This document shows, piece by piece, positions 1 through 10,356 of a stretch of 64,000 bases of DNA (positions within the stretch are counted from its first letter, which is position 1; each line of letters opens with the position of its first letter). A program made the position numbers and the translations under genes. The notes below the pieces were generated by a model. The model did no database searches. It had not been told where the DNA came from and saw nothing but the letters and a program-made list of their open reading frames with translations. The stretch comes from Beverwykella pulmonaria. Lineage: Eukaryota > Ascomycota > Dothideomycetes > Pleosporales > Melanommataceae. The stretch is taken from positions 1,453,935-1,517,934 of the forward strand of contig BCHH01000001.1 in NCBI GenBank assembly GCA_001599595.1, in the 5' to 3' direction.

Positions 1-2021
1 CATTGCCTTCCGATATTGATACTCGGAGCCCAGACTGCGGAAACCCTCGCCCGTCCAATCGACCAACAACAAGACAAGGAAAAGGACATCCTAACATTGC
101 TGCCTGCAGACTCGCAACAAAATACAACGACCCACACTCCCGATCAAGATCTACCCGCCGACGTGTGCACGTCTTCCCTTCGCTCTCCCTGTCCGATTCG
201 CGAGCGGGTGGAAGCGCAAACGCATCCTATTCCTCAACTCCCTTGTTACTGGCAGAAGCAATCATGTCGCTTCTGGCATGTGTTTATCTTGCGAATTCTC
301 ACACATAGTGCCGTCCACATCTATAGCAGAATGTGGATGGATACGCGCGTGGGTATCCCACTTCCGCATGCCGTTCACCACAAACACCATGTGTGGTTGG
401 GGAGGTATGTGTGAACTCGCGTACGATAACCGGCCATGGCGTTGAATGGGGAGCTGAATGCCATCGGAGTGTCCGACCAGCTCGCACGGACGCCTCCGTG
501 GAGCACGGCAGACAAGCCCTCGCCGTTCACCAACGCCCAGAGTTTCGAGCCGAGTTTGAAAATTCTTCAAAGTACGTGAGGCGATGAAAGAACGAAAAAG
601 CAAAAAGGATCAATCGATCTCAACGGCGCGAGGCTTGAAATGTCGGAGAAGCCTCATCCTCACAAGCCCCGTCTCCAGTCTCTTTCGCCGAATTTGAAAA
701 AATTTTCAACGCGAAAAAGAAAAGGAGAGAGGCTCAATAGTATGCGTTGTCGCTAACGATTACACTTCACTATTGAAATGTGAATGTAATGTGGACGGGG
801 TTTAAGGTTTCGGGCATGAGGTAAAGAGGCGAGGAGTCGTGATGTAAAAAGGCGAAGTGATGAAGACTATCTAAAATTAGGGTAGGCACGATGCGGTACG
901 GCAAGGCACTGTTTCTCTCTCGTCCTATCTCATCATTTCCTCCTACTTGGTCTTTTCGTCTATGTAGACCTTTCTCGTTTCTACTCGTCTATCAGACCCT
1001 TCTCTATTTCTTGATATCCGCTTGCTCCTCTTGAGCAATGCAGTCCATGCTCGTTCACGCAAGACACTGATCCCTTCTCGGCAGTGCCACATATAGCTTT
1101 CCCTTGCACAAGATCATCGCCGACTGATCAACCCTCGGACTTTCGCCGAGGGGAACGCGCGGCCCAAACTATATTTACTTACGCCTTAAGCCATCTCATG
1201 GCCAGACCCTCCACAACATCACACTGTATCGCCCTACTGTATCTGCCAGCAAGCCTTTTCAACCTTCTACAGGATACCCCACAATTTTCCTCGGGGGTGA
1301 AAACGTCGAGCATGTTTACCTCGGCTCGTTTCTCAAGACAGCCCTTCTCATTGTAGATCATATTGTGGAGTTTCCATTCGAGGTTGGGACAATGGAAACT
1401 TGCAAACATGCTTGTACTCAAATCTAGCAAAGATGAGCCTAATTTAGAAACACTGATGTCACACAACTAACAAAGATGAGAAAGTCAAAGTGCAGGTGGG
1501 ACATACGTCGATAGTCTATCGGTTCTCTAATTTTCTGCAGTCAGTTCATCGACCTATACGTAGGTAGTACATGGCTCAGGAGTTACTGTTGGTGCTCGTC
1601 GTGTAAATATATTGTTGATTGTATTGATTTGATTTGATTGGGTTAGAACATGGAAATACCCGACCAAAGACCTCGCCAGGTCCTAGAAAATGCTACACCT
1701 GACCAACCGATACCATAACAACGCCTCATCCAACGAAACAGATGATCCACAGATTCGCGCCGAGATAACACCATCCACACTATCGTATGCGCATCCAACA
1801 AAGGAGAGATAGCGAAGGATGGAAGACCAGGTCAGGTCCAATACCAACAGGTATTTCACAAAGTCTCCATCCTGTCCAGAAAAATCGCTACATACCAAAG
1901 AAACAAACAGACAGACAGACAGTGAGAGACAGATTTCCAACATTGCACTCGTCACATCAGTAGCCAAAACCGTCGCGTCGTACGTGAAAAATTCTGCAAA
2001 ACGCCTGTCTCAACAAGACGC
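1..2021. other. No recognisable gene; intergenic and 3' flank
   Basis: Short frames occur on both strands, but none has a recognisable domain, plausible splice partners or coding-like composition. Positions 900-1030 are pyrimidine-rich on the plus strand, as in many fungal promoters, but no credible start codon follows. About 1680-2021 is probably the 3' untranslated region of the minus-strand gene that ends at 2022. Confidence 0.5.
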
Positions 2022-4198
2022 TCACGCACTCTCCTCCATCTTCAGTGCACTCGCACCGTTCATCGCCTTCTTCTTCTGCTTCTCTGCCCACTCTCGACTC
2101 GCGATCCTACCGCGCTCGGCAGCCTCCTCGCGCGCCCGCTTCGCGGCTTCTTCTTTACTGAGCCTCTCCTTGCGCCTCGATTCATTCTCTGCCTTTTCTT
2201 TGAGGAATTGCTCGCGGGCCTTGACGCGCTGAGCAGCGGCGTCCGCGGGCGTGATGATGGAAAGGCCCTGGCTGAGGAGAAGGCTGTTGCGGTTCGAATT
2301 CGTAGTGGATAGATTGAAGGCCGGGCGTGAGATGATGGCGCTGTTGCGCTTGTTGGTGCTGGGCGTCATGGTACTTGCACGTCTCGTGGGAGCAGGAGCT
2401 TGGGTTTCCTTCGCCATGAGGCTCTCGCGCGCTCTGCTGGCGGAGGTTTGGCGGACGGGCACAGGGACATCTCTACGGACTGGGGCGGGTCTAGCTTTGA
2501 AGGCCGTCTTCTTCGCTGCTGCTGCTTCTTCTTCTTCGCGCTTCAGGCGCTCTTCTTTTTGGGCCCGGAGTTTTGCTGCACGAGCTTCGCCTGGGAGTTG
2601 GAAGTTTGCGACTGTCGGAGGTTTGGTTGACTTGGGCGGTGGCGGCATGCTCATCGGTCTCGGCTGCTTAACGACCTCTCCATTTTCTTCGCGCCGCAAA
2701 CGCTCTTCCTTCTGTGCCTTTAGCTTCGCAGCTACAGCCTCGCCCGGGAGTTGAAAGGTTGGTATTGTTGGGGGCTTGCTCGATTTTGGCCGCGGCGGCA
2801 TGCTTATGGGTCGCGGCTGCTTCACCGTCTCTCCTTGCTCTTCACGCCTCAGACGCTCCTCTTTCTGTGCCTTCAGCTTTGCAGCTATGGCTTCACCCGG
2901 CAACTGGAAAGTTGGCTGAGTGGGTGGCTTTGAAGATTTGGGAGGTGGTGGAGGGGTTGGGAAAGACATGCTGATGGGCCGGCGCTTTGATGCCAGGTAA
3001 TCTGCCACTTCCCCAGATCCACTCCTCTCACCCTTGGATGATGCAGTCCGTGTGCTTGCAGACCGGGAAAGCGAGGACCTCACTTGTAATGTCGGAGGTT
3101 TGAGGGACCTAATGGAGCTGGGGTTCCGTGACACTTTAGGGGCAGGCGACGGGTTTCTGGCCGCATTACTCGTCTTTGCGCGCTTGTTGACCGTCGCGGT
3201 CGACTTGACATTGAAACGCGCCTTTCGCGGGGACTTCTCGTCGGCAGAATGGTCGAGAAGGGGAACTGCTTGTCCGACTTTGTCAAGAGCTTCCTCAAGC
3301 GCGTCGATGGCTTCAAAAGATTCCTCGAGGCGCATTGGAGATTTGGAAGGACTGCGGCTCGGCGCCCGGCTAGGCGTGCAGCTCGATGCTGGCGTCGCTT
3401 CCTCTTCGCATGGCTTTCCAGTCATGAGTGTTTTTGGTTCGGGTTCAGAAGTGATGCCGGCCTCAGGTTCGATCAGTTCTGGCGCTTGGAGTATGACGAC
3501 TTCTTCACCTTCCGGGGCAACAAGTTCAGATTCTTGGACTTTGTTAGCTTGTTCAGTTTCTCGAGCGGCAAGCTCAGACGCTTGAATTTCGACGCCTTCT
3601 TCTCGTGCTGGAATGACAATCTCGGGCCGCTGCACCTCCAGGGTCACCTCTTCAGCCCCTGCGATTGTCTCCTCTTCTCTCTCCAGACTTGGCGCGTCCT
3701 CAACGATCCCCCCTGCGGCAGGCTCAGGTTGCGATGGCATCGAGGTCAGGCGTTGCGACTTGGACAGCTCCTCTTCCTCGAGTTTGGCGACATTATCTGC
3801 GCACCCCGTCATTAGCTGACAGCCCTATCCATGCTTTAAGTCATAGCGGAAAACGCACCGTTCGCATGCCCGTTCGCCAGTTCATCCACGGCGGCATCGC
3901 TCGCCGGGCTCCCTGCCGCCTGTCGCTCATCTTCGAGAACCTGGGGTTCGACGTCCTCGTCTTTAACGGCTTTGGCTTTCTTGGCTTTGGCGCCCCTCGT
4001 TGCGGCGCCTTTTCTCAGTTTCTTGGGGGGCATCTTCTTGGTTTGTGTGTCCTCGGTATCGGTGAGCTCGGAAAGGGTGTTCGCAGAGACCTCGCCCAAT
4101 GGAATGCGCGCCTTCACGTCGGATTGGAGATTTGACGCGTCGGCTGTCTCGATGTTTTCGGAGGATTCAGCGCGCAATGTGGCGCGTGTCAGGCGCAT
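2022..4198 (-). CDS. Coiled-coil protein with three LPGEA repeats
   Basis: Two exons, 4198-3859 and 3796-2022, flank a 62-nt intron (GTGCGT..GCAG, phase 1), giving about 704 residues. The start is the ATG at 4198 (MRLTRATLRA), because the frame above it runs into the promoter. A short basic stretch (KKMPPKKLRKGAA) and acidic Glu-rich text come first. A Ser/Pro/Lys-rich middle holds three near-copies of a unit built on FQLPGEA followed by AKL(K/R)AQKEERL(K/R)REE. The C-terminus is a highly charged helix rich in REEAAERGR-type sequence. The LPGEA plus charged-helix unit resembles repeats in conserved fungal proteins, often labelled hypothetical, and is distantly like TPX2-type microtubule-binding segments. 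That parallel is inference. There is no catalytic motif, signal peptide or membrane segment. A cytoskeletal or nuclear scaffold is possible but unproven. It is divergent from the aminotransferase gene. Confidence 0.8.
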
Positions 4199-4819
4199 TG
4201 TCGCAATGAAAAATATTCTGTGGGCAGAGAGTGCGGGGTCCAGCAGTCGAGTGCCGTCGATGAGGTTGTAAGCAACATGTAAGAAGTGGGTACTTCCCAG
4301 GTGGTGTTGATGTTTATGGTCGGGTGCCAAGAGAGCTGGCACGGACGTCCCCTGACAACCAAGCGGCCCAGCTAGCGCTGAACGGGCGCATCACGTGGCT
4401 TGAGCTCCAGACGATGGCATGGGGCCTCAGACTGCGTGGAGGAGCTGTGGAGAAACCCCCACAGTGCCCACACAAGCCCAGACGGCAATTGAGCATCTGG
4501 CTAGCTAGCATTTCATAAGGGAGGAAAACTTTGCACCAAAAGCACTTGTAGACGCTGCAATTAACAAACTATCCCCTGTCCACGCCCTCTCCTAATCAAG
4601 CCGCAGTCAGTTTATCCTGTCATCTTGTAGCAACGCGCTGTTAACCACTGCTACCAGCACCACCCAGCTCAATTAGGAGAAGACGTCCTCTCTACATCCC
4701 ATTCCCTCCCACTATCGCTTCCGTCGATATCCGCACTCAGTGCTCCGATTACCGGCAATCTGGCTGCCCCGCGCCTCCTCTCCTGCTATTCCCGCGCCTG
4801 CTTGAGGCTTACCCCTCCT
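4199..4819. promoter_or_regulatory. Divergent promoter region, LPGEA gene / AGX1
   Basis: These 621 bases separate two head-to-head genes and hold no credible coding exon. Positions 4670-4800 are pyrimidine-rich on the plus strand, as is common just upstream of fungal transcription starts. No specific operator is claimed. Confidence 0.5.
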
Positions 4820-6299
4820 ATGACCGCCTCACGCGCCAAAGCCAGCTCGCGCCTCAACCTCTTCTCCCGCCATCTCGACCCCAAACCCTTCCTCGAACTG
4901 AATACCCCCTTTTCGACGGAACGCTCTGCACTCCCCGAAGACGAAGAAGGAAACGTAAAAGCGAAAGCAAAGGACAAACCACCAAGCCCCCAGATATTCA
5001 AGAAAAAACCCGAACCGCAACTACCCGCCAAAATGTCGAGCCAACCCGAACATCCCGCACTGCTGATTCCAGGCCCAATTGAGTTTGACGATGCGGTTCT
5101 GCAGTCGATGAGCCATTACAGGTAGGCTCTCTCTCTCATCTCTCCTTCCTCGGAGTCCTCAAGCTGACTGTTCGACCAAGTGAATCCCACGTCGGCGCCC
5201 CTTTCGTAAACACCTTCAGTGAAGTCCTTACCAGCCTCCGAAAGCTCTTCCAAACAACCGCTTCAGACTCGCAGCCATTTGTGCTCTCCGGCTCCGGCAC
5301 CCTCGGATGGGACCAAGTCGCTGCCAACCTTGCCGAGCCCGGCGACGAAGCCCTGGTTCTGCACACCGGATACTTTGCCGACTCGTTCGCAGACTGTCTC
5401 GAGACATATGGCGTCAAGGCTACACAACTAAAGGCCGCGATTGGCGACCGACCACAGCTCGATGACGTGGAGAAGGCGTTGAAGGAGCGGAAGTACAAGC
5501 TGTTGACCGTCACGCATGTCGATACCTCGACAGGTGTGCTGAGCGAGCTCAAGTCGCTGTCCGAGCTCGTCCACCGCGTGAGCCCCGAAACATTGGTGAT
5601 TGTGGATGGTGTGTGCAGTGTTGGCTGCGAGGAGATCCGGTTCGACGACTGGGGGCTTGATGTCGTCCTGACTGCATCGCAAAAGGCCATTGGGTGCCCC
5701 GCTGGATTAAGCATCTTAATGGTATCAGGTCGCGCCATGGAGGTCTTCAAGGCACGGAAAACGAGGCCCACATCGTACTTCGGATCGTGGAAGAACTGGC
5801 TACCGAGTACGTTCCTTTCCCGCAATGTCCGATAAGACAGCATACTAATTACGGTACAGTCATGCAAAACTACGAAGCCAAAAAGCCCTCCTACTTCGCC
5901 ACTCCCTCCCCACAGCTCATTCACGCTCTCCATACCTCCCTCACGCAAATCCTCTCTCGACCTCTCGAACAGCGCTTCGCCGATCACAAAGCTGCTTCCC
6001 AAAAGATCAAGAAGGCCGTCGCGGACCTCGGATTGAAGCAGCTTGCTTCCAAGCCCGAAAACCAGGCCAACGGAATGACCGCCATCTATCTGCCCGAGGG
6101 CATCGCGCCGCCGGATGTTTTGCCTAGCCTCATGAAGAAGGGTGTCATTTTCGCCGGAGGTCTGCACAAGGAGATCGCAACCAAATACATTCGGTTCGGC
6201 CATATGGGCGTCAGTGTCACGGATCCGAACCGGCCGGATATCAACAAGGCGATCGCATCATTGAAAGACTCGCTCGTTGAGGTTGGATACAAGGCATAG
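4820..6299 (+). CDS. AGX1: Alanine:glyoxylate aminotransferase (class V PLP)
   Basis: Exons 4820-5121, 5181-5806 and 5860-6299 (introns 59 and 53 nt; the second has a TACTAAT branch site) give 455 residues. The enzyme transfers the amino group of alanine to glyoxylate, making glycine and pyruvate. The core begins LLIPGPIEFDD, carries SESHVGAPFV and SGSGTLGWD near the cofactor, and has the PLP lysine in TASQKAIGCPAG. The IYLPEG and RFGHMG segments lie near the C-terminus, and all are typical of the AGXT/Agx1 family. Starting at the first ATG adds 71 residues, Arg/Ser-rich at the front (MTASRAKASSRLNLFSRHL) like a mitochondrial presequence. A second in-frame ATG at 5033 (MSSQPEHP) gives 384 residues, close to yeast Agx1. 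The C-terminus (GYKA) is not a peroxisomal PTS1. Which start is used cannot be told from sequence alone. Confidence 0.93.
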
Positions 6300-6598
6300 A
6301 CTTATCTAGATGTTTGGCATAATAGTATCCACCGAAACAAAGACGTAAATGCTTGTACTATATACTGGCGAACCGTGTACCTATGCATCTAGATCAACAC
6401 ACCGCAAAAATTTATCTACAGTTTAGAATTCTAGTCAAATAGTTTTATGGCTATACGATTCCGTTGAAATTCATTTGTGTAGATTTTTTTTTCTTCTGTT
6501 TTGCTTTCCTACCAGCCATCTGTCAAACGTTCTACATGCATCCTCCGTCTTTGATATTCATTGGCTTCTAATAATACACCAAAGCGCCACTACTGTAC
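6300..6598. other. Convergent 3' flanks, no gene seen
   Basis: AT-rich sequence lies between the converging AGX1 and STAND-N/LIM genes. It probably holds both 3' untranslated regions and terminators. No ORF here has recognisable content. Confidence 0.5.
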
Positions 6599-8266
6599 TC
6601 AGTCCCAAGAGGGAATGGATCGAATCTTTCGAGGATCATAATAGGTTTTGCGACGTCTTGGCCGTGTTTGCTCTCTCGATTCTTCATCCCGGTGCCGGCG
6701 TGCGTCAGGCATCTCAAAGGCAGAAAGTTTGCCTTGGGCTGTCCATGCATACACTATGTTCACCTTGCCGCGGCGGTGATGGCGTTGAAAGCATACGGTA
6801 CAGAGTGCCTTCTCATCTTGCCTGATGAACATACCGGTATTTGTTTTTGAACCGAGCGAGGCAGAGCAGGTACTGCATCGGAAACAGTCGGGATGCCATT
6901 TACCCCACGCTGCAGAATGGATCAGAAGACAGACATTGGGGAACGTGAGCTCACCGCAAGGATGGCAACTTACAGAGCTGGAAAGTATGATCTCTTTCTA
7001 TTAGCTTCTCCTTACAGCCTTTGCACGGGTCTGAAACCGCCGCCTTCTCCTCCGCCTTCTCCTTTTCATCGCCGTCTTGTAAAAAAATAGCTTTTCGTTT
7101 GGTATCTGAGGAAGAGGATGTAGAAGTGTTAGAAACAAGAGGGTTCGAAGCCCACGGTGTGGTCGGCTCATCATCCACCACATGCCTTTTCCCGAGTTCT
7201 TGAAGTCTCCAATGTGTGTCCGCAAACACTTGCTCTTTTCCATCCCCGGTATGCCCGCTCTGGACTACTAGTCGACCATTCGACCATAGCCCGGCAGACT
7301 CCAGAGCTTGCGGAGCTTTAGTACCGAAGGAGTAATACTCCTGATTCCTGACATCTGCGGGATAAATAGGCAAGGCTACGACAGAAAGAATTGAGATATC
7401 CGCCAAAGAAAGGCCCGAGAAGACAGACCACGCATTTGTTCTGATTGCGGAGCTTTTGAAGGAGTGGTCGCACGGGCCGTGTTTAGCCCTGCTGTACACA
7501 CGGGAGGACTCCAAATCTTTATCAAAGGCAAAGCGAAAATTGATCGCCCCAAAGATGGAAAACCGCTGATTTCCCGGATCATGTGGTGCTGTGATAGTCT
7601 CATTATCATCTTGCGATCGGAGACTCAAGCCGTCGAATTTCGTCGTCATTGCACTTCGAGCGTCAAACGCATCCTCTAGACTCGCCATACGCCTGCAAAG
7701 TTCTTGGTTGCTGCGCAGAAGTTGGTCTACCATCACCTTCAGCGAAGCTTGATACTGGGCAGCTTCTGCATCTGACGCACTATACATGACGGTGAGCTAA
7801 CCACCACACTCAAGCATACGCAACCAACATACCACTGAAAGATATTAAGCATGAGCGAAACCGACGCTTTATGCCTCTGTAACTTCACCACCAACCTTTC
7901 ACACGCGCCCATGCTGCGAGTCCACTTTAGCCGCGTCTTCAGCGGCACCTTTTGCCCTTCTGGTACAACGAGAGGCGCCACGACGCTCTCCAGTTCAGAG
8001 AACGTGAGCACTGTTTCCGTCAGCGTGACGACGAGCCGATCGACCTGTATCAGCGCGGCACGATGCGGCGACGCAGACGAAATATTGACAAGGAGGCTCT
8101 GCAGAGACAAGAAGATATGGTGGACATCTTTGATTTCAAAGATTAGAGCTTTTATAGTCTTAGGCGCGTCTGTAGCATTGGAATATCGGGATTGCAAGAG
8201 TTTGCTGATTTTGTAGGCTGCGGCCAGTATGCCGACTATAGATGCTGTGACACTCAAGGGATCCAT
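6599..8266 (-). CDS. STAND-type N-terminal domain + LIM protein, copy A
   Basis: Exons 8266-7833, 7779-6974 and 6909-6599 (introns 53 and 64 nt) give about 516 residues. The start MDPLSVTASIVGILAAA is the hallmark of the fungal N-terminal domain found on STAND/NLR-like proteins, here about residues 1-145. A helical segment follows (DQLLRSNQELCRRMASLEDA), then a central region shared with copy B (AIRTNAWSVFSGLSLADIS). One LIM-type zinc finger sits near residues 395-470. It begins CKGC at the end of exon 2 and continues across the splice as WHPDCFRCSTC and CTVC. The tail is basic (RPRRRK). LIM fingers bind proteins, and the N-terminal domain family is linked to fungal self/non-self recognition. 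No NACHT or NB-ARC ATPase is present. Copy B at 16860-18937 is a full paralog with two LIM units. Function unknown; the architecture is well supported. Confidence 0.82.
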
Positions 8267-10356
8267 TGCTGAGAGTAATAATGAGAAGGAAGTCGGGACC
8301 ATTGACAGAAGATAAGATACTACCTTATCTCTCCACTGTGGGACGCAGGGGCTGAAACGACTATACGATTTAGGCGCTCAGCCTCCACTACTACACGAAA
8401 AGCAAGTTTTAAGCGACGTTGATTTAAGAGATATGTCTGCCAAAGCAAGCTGTCATTTGGTGGTACTTGAAAAGAATCATCTTCCAGTTCAACGGTACTA
8501 CGGCAGGCTTGTAAAAGCTATAAAGTCTGAATATGTGATGAATATGTCATTTGAGTACACAAATTTGTCTAAGACCTAGAATGCTTTCTCTTCTTATGTA
8601 ATTTGTAGGAAGAGGGCGTCTACAGGATGAATAGTGTATCCTGCCGTGAGGTGTCTGAAAATTAATGGAATTGCTAGTAGAAACAAGGGAGTAACGTTAG
8701 AAAGGAATGGTAAACATCACGGCTTGGAGGAGGTTAAGTCCGTTTCACACTGTCGAAAGACCTCAGACCGGAGATAGGCATATAAAAAGAGATCTATTTA
8801 TTGACTTTCAAGGAGTAGCACCCAAACTGCGTTTGAACAGACTTCTGGAGTAATAACCTAGTGTAAGAGGTGCAACTTTCTCAATCTTGTATCTGGTGGG
8901 GGTGGTTCATACATCTGCGCACCTCGATGCACTGCCCAGCTCATAGATGATGAAGAGTATAGACATCTGCGGATTATATCTAGGTAAGTTGAACTCGCTC
9001 GTTGATGCGGGTTATAAGATATGGGTTACCTAGAAGTGCTTGGATTCCAACATGCACACACACAGAGAGAGAAGAGAGACCCGTCTTTGCAATATACAAC
9101 ACCGGAGTAGATGCAAAGAGTGAACAGAGGAAAAATCAACTAGATACTTGTTCACAATTGAAATTCCCGATGGTATACCTTCGCCTGTACATATTGTATC
9201 CTTTTTGATACATTCGATTTTATCTAATTGGCTGGACGAATAGGCAATAGCTGCATCGCATCTACTTCCCACAACACATCTATGGGTCAAATAGCGGTCA
9301 TATGATCCTTCCCAGCTAAAATTTTTCCCTATAAACGATGTTGGTTTGGCTTAGGTGCTTTCATATCTGGAGGGTTTTGCGTCCGAAGATTGCGGCCTCT
9401 AAGCCAGCAATTCCTTGGCATCGGAAAATCCTATTATCCATGTTTATTACATAATTGTTGGGAAGCTTCCTATGTCCCTGTCTTATTTTACTCTAGAGTT
9501 CTTAACCCTTACTAGCATTTTTCCGCCTTCACTCTTCTGCGCACGATAGATCTATGTCCTGTTATACTATTCCTGAACGTTACCATGACGGCAAGTGTGC
9601 CTGCATAACGCTCCTAGTCTGCACTTTACAAATAGTAACTTCGATAGGCGTTATTATCTGTCTTGATGCATTAGCCACCCTGATTCATTGCATTTATTTA
9701 CAATCTTCGATACTACTATTCCTATGGCCTTTTCATGACTCTAAGAACAGTGCTCCTGAAGTTTGCTGAAGCACAATCTGTCTGTGACTTTACTCTAGAA
9801 GGCCACGTTACACTGCTAACACTTTGCTTGGATTAACAGACGGCATTACAAATTGCCGCCTCCAGCTGAACAGGGACTTGGATATTGATACTCATGCGAC
9901 CCACTTCGCTCCTACAGCAAGGTGGCGCCGAACCCGATTGCTGCAGGACTAGCCCACCAAGGTTTACCAGGCGCCACAGACCGATCCGTCGCTCAACCAC
10001 GACACTTCGACTTCCACGGACGCACTTCGAATTTTCTCAAATCTTCCATCACATCTCATTTTACGGGTCAAGAACAGAATGAGAAGTTCAAGACGGTTTG
10101 AGTACTCGAACACGCAAGGCACTACGCAACGAAACGGACCTGGAAGCTAGGGAATCAGTCGTGCCCTTCTGCCCAACCAGAGCTACCACATCACTACGAA
10201 TCATGACCAAATGATGAACATCGTGTCATGGTTATTATTATGCATAATGTACACTATCCTTTCGTTATATACATTCTCGTGTCCGACATCAATCACATTA
10301 ATCAGTATGTCAATTTGGTACCATTCCTCTGTTGCTCTCATGCGCGCATCTACCTA
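8267..10356. other. Gene-poor, moderately AT-rich stretch
   Basis: No frame longer than about 90 codons appears, and none has a recognisable domain. A 71-codon frame at 9554-9769 is hydrophobic, but it has no supporting context. The first few hundred bases probably include the promoter of the LIM gene copy A. This could be decayed repeat DNA, but I see no terminal repeats or transposase relic. Confidence 0.45.

Noticed and set aside
5136..6203. Minus-strand 355-codon frame
   Set aside because: It is antisense to the aminotransferase across two introns, with no domain.
9554..9769. 71-codon hydrophobic frame as a small secreted protein
   Set aside because: It lacks a clear signal-peptide layout, promoter context or relatives. 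Chance frames of this size are expected.
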